From assembly GCF_032854445.1 (NCBI RefSeq), contig NC_088295.1, positions 82,444,644 to 82,504,643 on the forward strand: a stretch of DNA of 60,000 nt, given 5' to 3'. The notes under the pieces were generated by a model, which ran no database searches, was not told the DNA's origin, and worked only from the letters and a program-made list of their open reading frames with translations. The translations under genes and the position numbers were made by a program. This document shows positions 21,030 through 31,449 of the stretch, piece by piece. Source of the stretch: Liolophura sinensis (Eukaryota > Mollusca > Polyplacophora > Chitonida > Chitonidae). Numbering within the stretch: position 1 is the first letter of the stretch; each line of letters starts with the position of its first letter.

Positions 21030-23260
21030 TACATTTTATTTGTCTTTGGTTTTATTTAACTGCATGGTTTTTGACTTATGAAAGTCGCACTAACATAACA
21101 GTGGTTATAGGATTATGGATGGGAGAAACCAGGCCAAGTTCGGAGATATCCAGCGTCCATGCCTTTGTATTTGTATTTACAAAGGTCCCGACTGAAATCC
21201 ACATCCGAAACAGCCGGTGCTTATATCCAGATCGCGATCTCAGTGGCCAAGCTGCCTATAAGTTGCGGTGGGAATTCCACCAGTTGAGATGCTACATTTC
21301 CCAATAGAATATTTGATCGGTGGTGATGATGTATACATTTGATGTGTCTAAAGCAAAGACTGCTCTCTTCCTCGTCATGTGTATTTTATCCAGGTGTAAC
21401 ATAATACCTGTTCTCACTCTGTCAAGCTGGATCTTCCATCTTTGTTACCGTTTTCTTTGGCTTTTCCAACTTAAATGAGAATTTATTGACTTCTATTATT
21501 TCTTATCCTAGGGATTTAATACATGTGTCATCTATTACACCTTTTTGCACCCCATTAACATTATGTCTTTCTTAATACTGAAAGGTCTGAAACATTGCAT
21601 CTTTTCGCCTCATTCTGGGTACGATATCCGGGCTTTTTCAGTAGTTCACTAACAATGATACCAGGAATCAGTCTATAAATGAGAAGGGTATTTTGTCTTC
21701 TGGTGAACTGTTGTGAGGCACTGGATAAGTATACACGTACTTGTAAGTGATTGTCAGTGCGCACTTCGACAGTGGTACCTGTATTATCTACGAACCAACA
21801 ATAAAACGAAAAATAAGACATATACAAGAGTGTTTTACAAGATCCAGCAACAGGATAACAAATGCTATTGTTAGTTTTATAGCTTGTAATTGTAACCAGT
21901 TTCCGTCACACATGAGGAAGAGAAACAGGGTGATCATTGGCTGTAAATGAAGTGGATTGAATACATCCTGCAGTATGTTTCTCCCGACCACGTAGTCTAA
22001 CTCAAGTCAATCGTGGCGTAGACTGCAGTATTGGCGTGTAATAAGATGTTGATGACTGAGTGTTGGGTCACAATGGTGAATTGAACAGCCCGTGTGCCAC
22101 AAGCACTGTGCCCGGTCTTACAGGAGACGAGTCAGTCAAAGTCTGGACAAATCAAAGCCCGCGGGGCTGGTCGCTGTTTCTTTTTGGACCATCAAAGACG
22201 GATTAAGATAAATAAAACTGATTTGACAAGATAGCAGAGCAGTTATCGCCAGCTTCGCTTACAGCAGGCCTATACACAGATAAGGCGGCATGTAGGGTTT
22301 CTGCCTAACTCATTAGCATGTCTGTTTGAATGGTAACGCGGGTCAGTCTACGCGACGACTAAACGTCTCTAAACCCACTTGCTGCAGGCTCTTCTTCAGA
22401 CTGCATAAAACTAACACAGCAAAACAGCAAAAGTCTTTTAAATGACTTAATTTGATTGTTATTTTGCAAGTAAAATGGAATATGTAGCTCTATTCTAATT
22501 TAATTGCACTACCTAGCTGACATCTGCTCGGCTTTTAGGCTTCTCGGAGAAACGAGAGAAAAAATTCAGCTAAATCGTGAGAATTATATCCCGGATGTAG
22601 TCCAAAATTAGATATAATTGGTGGGAATATACTTGGGAAGTACATAAAATTTGAATACAACGACCCCAAAAAAAATATTTTATCAGCAAAATGGAGAAAA
22701 TAAAAGGAATATTAAATGTATTTAGTCGAGATTTAAAGCACATCAGTATATATTTATCAATTAATCATGATTTGTGAATAAAAATATGATCTGCCAATTA
22801 CACGCACTTCATATACATGGAAATGGAAATCGTATATATCTTCGCCAAAAGACACACCGTCCACACAGCGACTATTTGAAGGTTCATGTTGACACCTTTA
22901 TGTTCATGTTTATGATGACTCCTGTAGGATGAAAATTCTGGACTAATGAAATCACCATGTAGTGAACAGTCAACGTGACAACAAAACACATAATCAGTGT
23001 TAATGTTTTGGGCCAAATCAATGAAGAGGAAAAGTAGAACTACAAGATGACGTTTTTAGCAGGAAGTCAAATGTAGTGCATTGTTAGACAGCTATTAAAC
23101 TAGGGTTTCAATATATATTTCCGTGTGCTTACTTGATGATAGGAGGAGAGCAGTGTGACGATTTGATTCACACGTAGGTCTACCGGAAACAGCATGGTTT
23201 TCATGTCTGACTGCACGATTTAAGCATGCATGCATAGACTTTAATGCAATCGTATTATGT
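21030..23260. other. Unassigned sequence with one possible regulatory patch
   Basis: At 22151-22157 and 22191-22197 the TCF/LEF-type core ATCAAAG occurs twice on the same strand, exactly 40 bp apart, beside a GC-richer patch (AGCCCGCGGGGCTGG). No gene is supported. The rest is AT-rich and featureless. Confidence 0.3.
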
Positions 23261-23263
23261 GCA

Positions 23264-23510
23264 GCGGCTTCCGTGGCTCAGTTGGTTAGCGCGTCAACGC
23301 AGCTTAATGACCAAGAAGTCTTTCACCAATGCGGTCGTTGTAAGTTCAAGTCTAGCTCATGCTGACTTCTTCTCAGGCCGAATGAAGGTCTGTCACCAGC
23401 CCACGGATTGTCGTGGGTTTATACTGATTGATGTTGGAAAGACGCAAGGTTCTCCTAGGCGAATGAGTGAAACCAGTATTTAAATGGTGTACCACACTAG
23501 TATATAATTT
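23264..23510 (+). mobile_element. SINE-related element with a different 3' end
   Basis: The head is clear: GGCTTCCGTGGCTCAGTTGG with box A, then GTAAGTTCAAGTCTAGCTCA as box B. The first part of the core follows (GGTCTGTCACCAGCCC, ACGGATTGTCGTGGGTTT). From about 23421 it no longer matches the common SINE. It continues as GATTGATGTTGGAAAGACGC and GCGAATGAGTGAAACCAGTA, with no AAAT tail. It is either a diverged copy or a second SINE family sharing head and core but with another tail. The tRNA-like head is not a functional tRNA gene. Confidence 0.75.
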
Positions 23511-23638
23511 GTCAGTAATAAAATCTCAGTTGCGTTGTTCATATAAGCGTGGCTATGTATTTCAACACGATGAATATACAGCACCTAGCATCGGGTTAAG
23601 ACATTTTGCTTTATTAAGTGACTGGCATTATTTATTTA

Positions 23639-23886
23639 TTTGACCGGTGTTTTACGCCGTACTCAAAGAATATTTCACTTATACGGCGGCGGTCAACATT
23701 ATGGTGGAAGCAAACCGGACAGAGCCCGGGGGAAACCCGCGACCATCCGCTGGTTGCAGCAAACCTCTCCAAGTACGCTCAGATAGGAGGCCAGCATGAG
23801 CTTAGACTTACACACCACATTGGTGGGAAGTTCCTGGGTGATTGCACCGCACTGGCACGCTAACCACCTTGGCCACGGAAGCCCTC
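23639..23886 (-). mobile_element. Full-length diverged SINE
   Basis: Tail, core and tRNA-like head are all present, with many substitutions (for example GACCGGTGTTTTACGCCG). A possible 10-bp duplication TGACTGGCAT / TGACTGGTAT lies at 23629-23638 and 23891-23900. An older insertion than the copy at 8140. Confidence 0.88.
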
Positions 23887-23899
23887 AGTTTGACTGGTA

Positions 23900-25250
23900 T
23901 ATCAGGGAATCGGAAACCCATAATCTTACTGCATGGATATGATGAAGTGTAACTCAGTGTTAGGTATTCATGGCTATTAATGATTACGTGTGATACAAAG
24001 TAAAATAATTTTCTCCACCACGCATTTATCAGATAGTCCGACGAAATCTAAACAGATGCACGATCCACTTAACGCTCCACTTTTAAAAAATAAAACACAA
24101 CTCCCGTTTGACTATGTAGTAAATTGTGTGCGTTAAATCTGTATACGCTGTTATATCCCTTGTCTTGATGACTGTTAATGTTGCACCTACGTTGTCACAA
24201 AGCAGTGAAAACATTGTCGGCCAGTTTACAGCCAATTAGTACACGTTGAACACTAGGTTGTACTTGTTAAGTAGAACCTAAAAAAGTAACAAAAAACATA
24301 GGGTCGACATCTGTGAGCAACTGGTACCATCCGATATCATCCGGTTATGATACGTCCAGTTATACCACATCCAATTCGTCACGCATGCTCACATACCTGT
24401 TATGCAAAGTGACAGTTTTTTTCCCTTAATATGAACAGTTTTTATTCAAAGTGTATGTAAGTTGACATAATTCCACTTGTGTGAGTTGTTTTGGTATGCA
24501 TATATGCGTTGAAAAGAAAAATAAAGTTCTCGGGGGGGGGGGGGGGCAATGGGAAAAGGCCTTTCAGAATTCTTTTAAAAGAAATTGTTCATAACGTATG
24601 TGATAAATAGAAGTCCTACACAAACCGCTTTATAATTTTCTTTTCACAAAAGATCAATCCGAAATATGAAATAAGAAACTGTATCATTCCTAATCATCAA
24701 AACATGATCAGCCTACATACTAGTTTATATTAATAACAAACGATAGAAAATTCTGACATACAATTGCTTTTAGATTTCTCGTTAACCTACAACATTGTTT
24801 ATCTGGAAAACGGGAAAAATATTCTGACAGTCAAATTAGTTTTGTGACAGTAAACTGTCTTTATAGCGTGGTTGTATTTGAAGTATCGACATGTGATTTT
24901 GCTTAACAAACTATATTAGAGGCCCGTAACAGTGCATTTTACTGTACCATCCTTTAGAAAAGGGTGTTTGATTTTATAAATAAAGGCCTATCTTCTCTTA
25001 ATTTGTAACTCATCCAATTTAATTCACATATATCAAAAGTGATTCCGAAAGCATCCAAGTAGCAAGTAGAGTTTTAAGCTAAGGGATAACAGTCCTTTAC
25101 GGTTCCCTGAGTGGACAACACTAACTTTACATTGACATGGCAACAGCAAATAAGCAACTCTAAATTACTTTGAAAATCACCAGAATTTATCGTTGATTTC
25201 TCATACATTAAGATTTCATGCCCTTAGAGTATGGAAAGATAAGTGTTTCT
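23900..25250. other. Unassigned sequence with a poly-G tract
   Basis: A run of 15 G is at 24532-24546. Otherwise AT-rich, with no exon or repeat supported. Confidence 0.4.
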
Positions 25251-25263
25251 TTGGCATACTTGA

Positions 25264-25346
25264 TTTATTTTATTTATTTGATTGGTGTTTTACGCCATAC
25301 TCAAGACTATTTCACTTATACGACGGCGGCCAGCATTAAAGTGGGA
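25264..25346 (-). mobile_element. 5'-truncated SINE with 10-bp target duplication
   Basis: Tail and the first part of the body (TTTGATTGGTGTTTTACGCC, ACTTATACGACGGCGGCCAG), cut after CATTAAAGTGG. An exact 10-bp duplication GCATACTTGA flanks it at 25254-25263 and 25347-25356. Confidence 0.92.
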
Positions 25347-25359
25347 GCATACTTGACAT

Positions 25360-26218
25360 CAGGTCTTTCTGATTTCCGACAATGAAACAACTATATTCAG
25401 ATCAGTTAAAAAAAACCCTGCGCTATAGAGAGACATGAACTCACGACCAGTCCAACAACATTGATCCAATTCCGCTTTCCGGTCATAAGGGAAATTATTT
25501 GGTGAACGGTTTGTATAGTACATAGCTGCATTTTCAAGAAAATACATATATGACCAAAATCCAAATAGGTTTGCTTTCTGGTTTCCAGTTCTGGTTGATA
25601 CATCCAAAAAAAATGTGTAGTTGAAAAAATATGTATTAAGTAAAAAGACATCTGTTTCTGTATACAGTCTGTGTACGTATAAGAGGACGAATGTATATTG
25701 AGGCAATGTGTTAATCTCTCCGGGAAAATGGCAATGCTGTGTATGAAGATTGTCACAATGATGGATGGAGTACTCTTAAATAAGCCGAGGTGTTACCTCA
25801 CTGACAGCGGGTTAATCACAAGCCATTGTTCTTTATCTGTTTACTACTTTAAGGAATTTCAATTTGACAGGTACGGGTCAGAAATAGATTATTTTCGTGT
25901 TTTACCCCAATAGTTATAAATAAATTTGTTTCTTACTGCGTATGTATACATATATATGTGTTTACAAGATGAGTTTCCAAGGACACAAGGAAAAACAGAT
26001 CCGCCGTTGAGCTGTTGACGAACGAAATAAGCGTGTGTAGTATTCTGTCAATTCTGACAAGTTTCACTAATATACTGCCGCGTGGAAAAGGGATAAAATT
26101 CAATGATATATCCAGTACTCTGCCTCTCATGGTAAGTAGTTTTCGTTTTAAAAAATGCTCCTGTCACCTAGCATAATTTTCGCATATGACGGTCACTAGC
26201 GACCTTTCTTAATAATGA
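25360..26218. other. Unassigned sequence
   Basis: Two overlapping minus frames of about 115 codons (25359-25756) are rich in Tyr, Phe and Ile as expected from AT-rich DNA. No domain, start or splice context. Confidence 0.4.

Positions 26219-26221
<3 letters not shown>

Positions 26222-26269
<48 letters not shown>
26222..26269. repeat. (CT)n microsatellite
   Basis: About 24 uninterrupted CT dinucleotides. Confidence 0.97.
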
Positions 26270-26271
<2 letters not shown>

Positions 26272-26279
26272 GCATGTTA

Positions 26280-28090
26280 ATACTTGTTGAGAACGTGTGA
26301 TTAAAACTCCCAATACCAATATACAGTGAAAGGTATTGATGTAACATAAACTAAAATGTCACGCATATAACAGTACAAATGTATATACATGTCCACATGT
26401 CCCTATATGCTATCAGAGTAAAGTTTGGTCATATGCAGCTAAGGATTGATGTTATCTCGATGGTGTGAGTTTTGTCTGCACTCATAAATCAGTAATGATA
26501 AAAACTTGTCGATGTCCAGTTTCCTTTTTAACAAAGTAAAAACGAGACCTTGAATTAGAAGCAGAAGAAACAGAAAAGTGCTACACCACGACACCCGCAT
26601 ATTGCTTCTAATGCGGCAGTTTTCAGAATCACACGGCCTACCTGTGTGTGCATTAAAGAAAAATGGCCAATGACAGTATATCGTGTTGCTAGTTCTGCAG
26701 GGTCAGCCTATAATAATGGTTATAAGGGCCGTCCTTTACCACAGTTATTATTGTTGGGACTAACTGATAACTTTAGCACCATATTAGAGCAATTTAAAGT
26801 GTGGTTATTGTTATAGTTTCATGCTTGATTGTGGGAACAATGCCAGGAGAGACTCTCCCGACGCCATTTGTCAGCCTGAATCAGCCGATTTTAACGATAA
26901 AAATCTTCTTCATCGGCTCTTTTCTTTAGACAATGGAACATGTTTTCTACTACCTCAGAGTGTTTGATGTTTATTGTTTCTATAGAAATATCTACAGCAC
27001 GCAGATTGAACAGGAAAAAAAACACTGCATCAGATTGAGGCCGCATTGTTATTTTGTGTGACGAATACCTCGTCATTTGTTGTCCATTATTAGAATAAAA
27101 TTGTTTCCACAAAAATGTGTTTTTGAAGAGTCTTGCGTGGACAAGCCTTCCATTGTTTTCTGTTTTCCAATGCCTGGGGATAATTTCAATTAAACATTTT
27201 AAGCTAGTAAATGATGGGAAAGCATATGCGTGATATTGTCGATGAGAAAACCTCGGTGTGAGAGCTTTGGACAGAAGATAGGAGTTATTGACGACAGATC
27301 GTGCTGCGCTGAGAGCAGACCTGATGTGCTGACCTCGTCAACTCTGTCAAATGCTTTACACGAAGTGCTCACATAAAAACACCCATATCTTATTACAGTT
27401 TAACAATCATTTCCTCGTAGACGTCTGATAGCTTAACCTTATTGTCTCTGTTTTCTCAAACATAATTTTTACGGACTTACGTTGACAAGATGTGATTTGA
27501 CCCCAAAACCTGACATTAGGAGAATTTCACAGCAGATACATGTACATGAACCTGAGATCAGTGAAATCTGATCAGTAGTGATCAATACTTGTCAAATACG
27601 GCATGTATGCAAATATGTAAATTGCATATCATATATACATGCTGCCGGGGTGTGCTAATATTTTTCTATGATATTTGAAGTACCTTATATAGCAATGTCC
27701 CTAGTTAAACGTCAGCAATAACTTAGTATAACGTCCTTCGTTCATGTATGCGAACTTATAAACCGTCCCAAATTACATACATCAGGTTTATTTACATATC
27801 TTAAAAGTATACACTATAGACTAAAATATATAAACGAATCACCCAAGAGTAGCCATCCAGTGAGTATAATAAGTGTTTAAATTTGCAAAAGGAAACCACC
27901 GGCGTTTGCCCATATATATGTATATATATCTTGGGGGGGGGGGGCGGGAGGGGCGGGGGTATGCGTCCTATTCGTATGTGACGTTAAGGTTTGGAGTCTA
28001 AAAAATCGGCTTAATGACTTTCTTGAAACTACAAACAAAATTCCACAAGCTGACCGTGTTGATTTTCTATCATATGCACCCTCTTCTGTC
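26280..28090. other. Unassigned sequence; (TA)n and G-rich tract at the right end
   Basis: No supported gene. At 27911-27930 a TATATATG run precedes a G-rich tract (27933-27960) of 12 G followed by GGGAGGGGCGGGGG, a possible quadruplex former. Confidence 0.45.
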
Positions 28091-28094
28091 AGGA

Positions 28095-28550
28095 AAGTGC
28101 GATTTGGGAAGGGCTCCCACAATTATTACAAACCGTTTCATCGACATATCATTTGTTAATGTATGTAATAATACAAACATGTGCAACTTGGGAGAGGGTA
28201 CCACAAGCCTGACAAACCGTTTCGTCGACATATCCTTATGTTCATTCATATAACGTTTTGGGAAAAGGGTCTTCCAAGTGTGACAAACTGTTTCATCGAC
28301 ATATCCATATGTTCGTGCATATATAGTTTTGGGAAAGGGTCTAACAAGTTTACAAACTGTTTCATCGACATATCCTTATGTTCGTGCATATAACGATTTG
28401 GAAAAGGGTCTTACAAGTCTGATAAACGATTTCATCGGTATATCCACATGTTAATGTGTGTGACGTTACATTCATTTTGAAAAGGGATTCCATAAGTGTG
28501 ATAAACGCTTTCATCTATCTCTAGATATGTTCGTGCATGTTATTTTCGTA
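28095..28550. repeat. Degenerate tandem array, unit about 75-85 bp
   Basis: Units share ACAAACYGTTTCATCGACAT, ATCCWTATGTTCGTGCATAT and TTTGGGAAAAGGGTCTTACA in that order; about six copies, more diverged at both ends. The + frames 28014-28253 and 28181-28393 are by-products of it. Confidence 0.88.
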
Positions 28551-28554
28551 AAAC

Positions 28555-29234
28555 CTTCATATGAGCGCAAATACTGCGAATATTATCTGCTTTTAGTGTA
28601 AACCCCATGTCCAAACAACAGAATCCTTGACGTTTTCAATTATGACACATCTATCTGAGAGTTTGTATTAGCGCAACAAAAAGATGATCCTAGCTCTGGC
28701 TGCGTAAACTATATTCCTCAGGGCTTCTCGTATGCTTTTTACCTCGCCTAAATGTCTAAAAATTTGCTAAATGATTCCCATTTATGTCATAATACAATGT
28801 TCAGAAATTTCTACTTTATTTCTAGATCAATATAGCTGGCGGAATGTTTGGCAAAGCAACCCATAGAGTCGAAGATTGAAAGATTTTTGCCTCAGTGACT
28901 TGTATTAAACGTCAGTATATTTTCTAAATCAGCTAGGTACCGTGTTAAAAAGCATGTCACTAGTTAACTGCACTACCTACATATCCTTACAACCCGTTAT
29001 CATCATTTTGTAACAAGAATAGTGTTAATGAAAGGAATTCCTGTACCTTGCTTTGGAACTATGAATGCTGTTTCACCATCGATACGATGTGTCAAATACT
29101 CATGTGAAGTTTAATTTCGCATGTGCATTTAAATTTAGACTCAGTTAGCAATTTCCGAATTCTTTAAATTAAATTTGTGCCATTTACCTGCATGACACAG
29201 GCTATAGCACTCATATGAATTGCTAAAGCTACAG
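28555..29234. other. Unassigned AT-rich sequence
   Basis: Nothing recognised. Confidence 0.4.
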
Positions 29235-29485
29235 TTTATTTATTTATTTGTTTGATTGGTGTTTTACGCCGTACTCAAGAATAGTTCACTAATACGACGG
29301 CGGCCAGCATTATGGTGGGTTAAAACCGGGCACAGCCCGGGGGAAACCCACGACCATCCGCAGGTTGCTGCCAGACCTTCCCACTTACGGCCGGAAGCCA
29401 GCTGGACTTGAACTCACAGCCACCGCATTGGTGAGAGGCTCCTGGGTCATTGCGCTGCGCTAGCGCGCTAACCGACTGAGCCAGA
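29235..29485 (-). mobile_element. Nearly full-length SINE
   Basis: Tail, core (CACAGCCCGGGGGAAACCCA) and tRNA-like head (reverse of CGCTAGCGCGCTAACCGACT) present, with a small deletion in the middle (GGCCGGAAGCCAGCTGG). I could not find a clear target duplication. It is the copy closest to a consensus in the window. Confidence 0.93.
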
Positions 29486-29489
29486 AAAC

Positions 29490-30268
29490 CGACCGCCGAT
29501 GTAGTGAAACATTTGTGAGTGTGCCTTTAAACATAACTAACATAAACAGATAATTAACGGAAAATAACTTACAATACAGAATCTAAAAAAGGCATAATCA
29601 AGACTCCAAAGTCTCATAATACGCACCTCCAATGTGCTCTCATGTTTCCATACATGTACATAGTGTGAGAAGTGTTCCATAAATCTTGCGAGTTTCGTTT
29701 ACAAGTTCCATTCACTAATAATGTCTGCTCTCAAACATGTCATCGCTATGCATTTTCGCTATCTCGTTATTTAACTAAATGACTATATATAGTCCGCTAT
29801 CAACGGTAGACTGCTTTTGTGTAAAATGCTTCAACAAATTGAACCATGGTGACAGGGGCCATGATTATGCTCATCCGCTAGGTGGAACTAGGCTGATATC
29901 GGCTGGACTGTTTTCTTAGAAATTATTTTCTTCTCATATCATAAAACGGTTTTATTTTGACTCAGTTAAAATGGGGAAAGCTTTTGTTTATAATTTTTTT
30001 TTATTGTCAACAGAATTATCCTTTCAATCCTTTAAAGGCATTTTATTATTATTCCAGACTTTATCATTTAATGAATTAGTCGTATTTCCGATGGTGACCA
30101 CCTGCTATGAGACATCGTTGTTGTGTTAAATTTGGCACATACCTTTCTAACCACACAGTAGGCTGTGGTTAACTTTTTTGCAGCGCAAATCTGAAAGGTA
30201 GTCAGTGGGTATAATGCATGTCTTTTTTTTTTCATATTACCCTATGCATTTTAACCAAATTATGTATT
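29490..30268. other. Unassigned sequence
   Basis: AT-rich, no repeat or exon supported. Confidence 0.4.
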
Positions 30269-30526
30269 CTATCCGAAAGCATTCCAGTCATGTTTGAGTA
30301 GCACATGTGTTTCCTTTGAAGTTGTCCCAGTGTGCACACCTGTGCGGTCAGATGCACGGGTAAGCCGGCCAGTCCGGCCTGTGTCCGAGATCCCCGGACC
30401 CCTCCCGGGGCTGACACTTAGCATGACGGATGCTCTCGTCAGAAGCTCTATGACCAACTGACCGTGGTAGATCCATCTCCAACAGTAGTCTACTGATCTG
30501 ACATATAGTTGCCCAACGATGACTTT
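30269..30526 (-). CDS. Open frame in a GC-rich island, uncertain
   Basis: On the minus strand a frame runs 85 codons from after a TAG (30527-30529) to the stop at 30269-30271. The middle (30320-30480) is clearly richer in G+C than the flanks. The peptide includes WIYHGQLVIELLTRASVM and a Gly/Arg/Thr-rich part (SPGRGPGISDTGRTGRLTRA). A second minus frame is also open here, which weakens the case for either. No start, acceptor or donor stands out and no family is recognised. The island may be regulatory or an old repeat rather than an exon. Confidence 0.15.
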   Translation of the reverse strand, partial: KVIVGQLYVRSVDYCWRWIYHGQLVIELLTRASVMLSVSPGRGPGISDTGRTGRLTRASDRTGVHTGTTSKETHVLLKHDWNAFG

Positions 30527-31276
30527 CTATTTCCGTTTAGCCGGAGACATTCATTACACGATGTTCCGTTTATTTGAACATAACCAGCATGCAGGCAATG
30601 GTTTGATAATTTGGGACATTCAGTGGTTAAACCAGTTTAAAGTTGACCATAGCACGCTCTGGCCTGTTACAATAACACGCCAAGGCCTCTTATTATATAA
30701 GCAAATTCAACAGCTTTGATTGAACTCCATAAATTTAATTACTTTTGTCCACTTGAGGTATTAATTTGCTACAACAGTTGAGCTAGGTGAACGGAACAAA
30801 TGCATTTTGACGATGCCAACACGTCCAATTAAATTAACAGAAATGTAAATATGATGATGTGACATAAAAGTTTGATTAAATTTGAAAAATTGAGACGGTC
30901 AACGTGCATTTTTTCGAATTTACTTTACATCAGGTATGCTTAACATATCCTTCATGTTACGAACTCGCAACCGTATTTTTTTTTACTGCTAATAGGGTAC
31001 TAAATATATTTTCAGTTAAACAGTCCGATACAAATGGATGCAATTTTTAATTCAGCCCCTAATCCACCAAGCAATGTTTATCTTGTGTCCATATGGCTTT
31101 CCCACCATTGCTACAATGCATTATTCTTTCGTTTCAAACCAGACACTATAATCTTTAAACAATCTAAAGTGATTCAGAAGACACTTTACCATCATATTCT
31201 AAAAAGCCTTCATTGCTGCATCCATAATGGCTCGATGAAAGAAGCAAAGCCGGATGTTTTTTGACCCTGGCAGAAA

Positions 31277-31441
31277 ATGGGGAGAAGTTGTTGGTATTGG
31301 GTGGTCTCTATGATGCTCAATGAGCGAAGGAGACTTTCAAAGGGAGCCGCCATGATCAAATTACCTTATCAGAAGTCGCCGCACAAGTACATGACAGCTC
31401 CGGCAGATCGTTGCCGCCAGGTCGGCGCTCGCCTCTCCTAA
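31277..31441 (+). CDS. Small open frame of 54 codons, uncertain
   Basis: ATG at 31277-31279 to TAA at 31439-31441, preceded by TTTGACCCTGGCAG, which could be an acceptor. The latter half is GC-richer and has a soluble, basic composition (KGAAMIKLPYQKSPHKY, then MTAPADRCRQVGARLS). It is isolated, with no matching exon found nearby. It could be a short exon, a micro-protein or conserved non-coding DNA (an AAATTACCTTATCAG stretch reads as homeodomain plus GATA sites). Confidence 0.15.
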   Translation: MGRSCWYWVVSMMLNERRRLSKGAAMIKLPYQKSPHKYMTAPADRCRQVGARLS

Positions 31442-31449
31442 AGTCAACT

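Noticed and set aside
23264-23340. tRNA gene
   Set aside because: Box A/B-like sequence is present, but the cloverleaf is degenerate and the sequence continues directly into a SINE core, so it is a SINE head.
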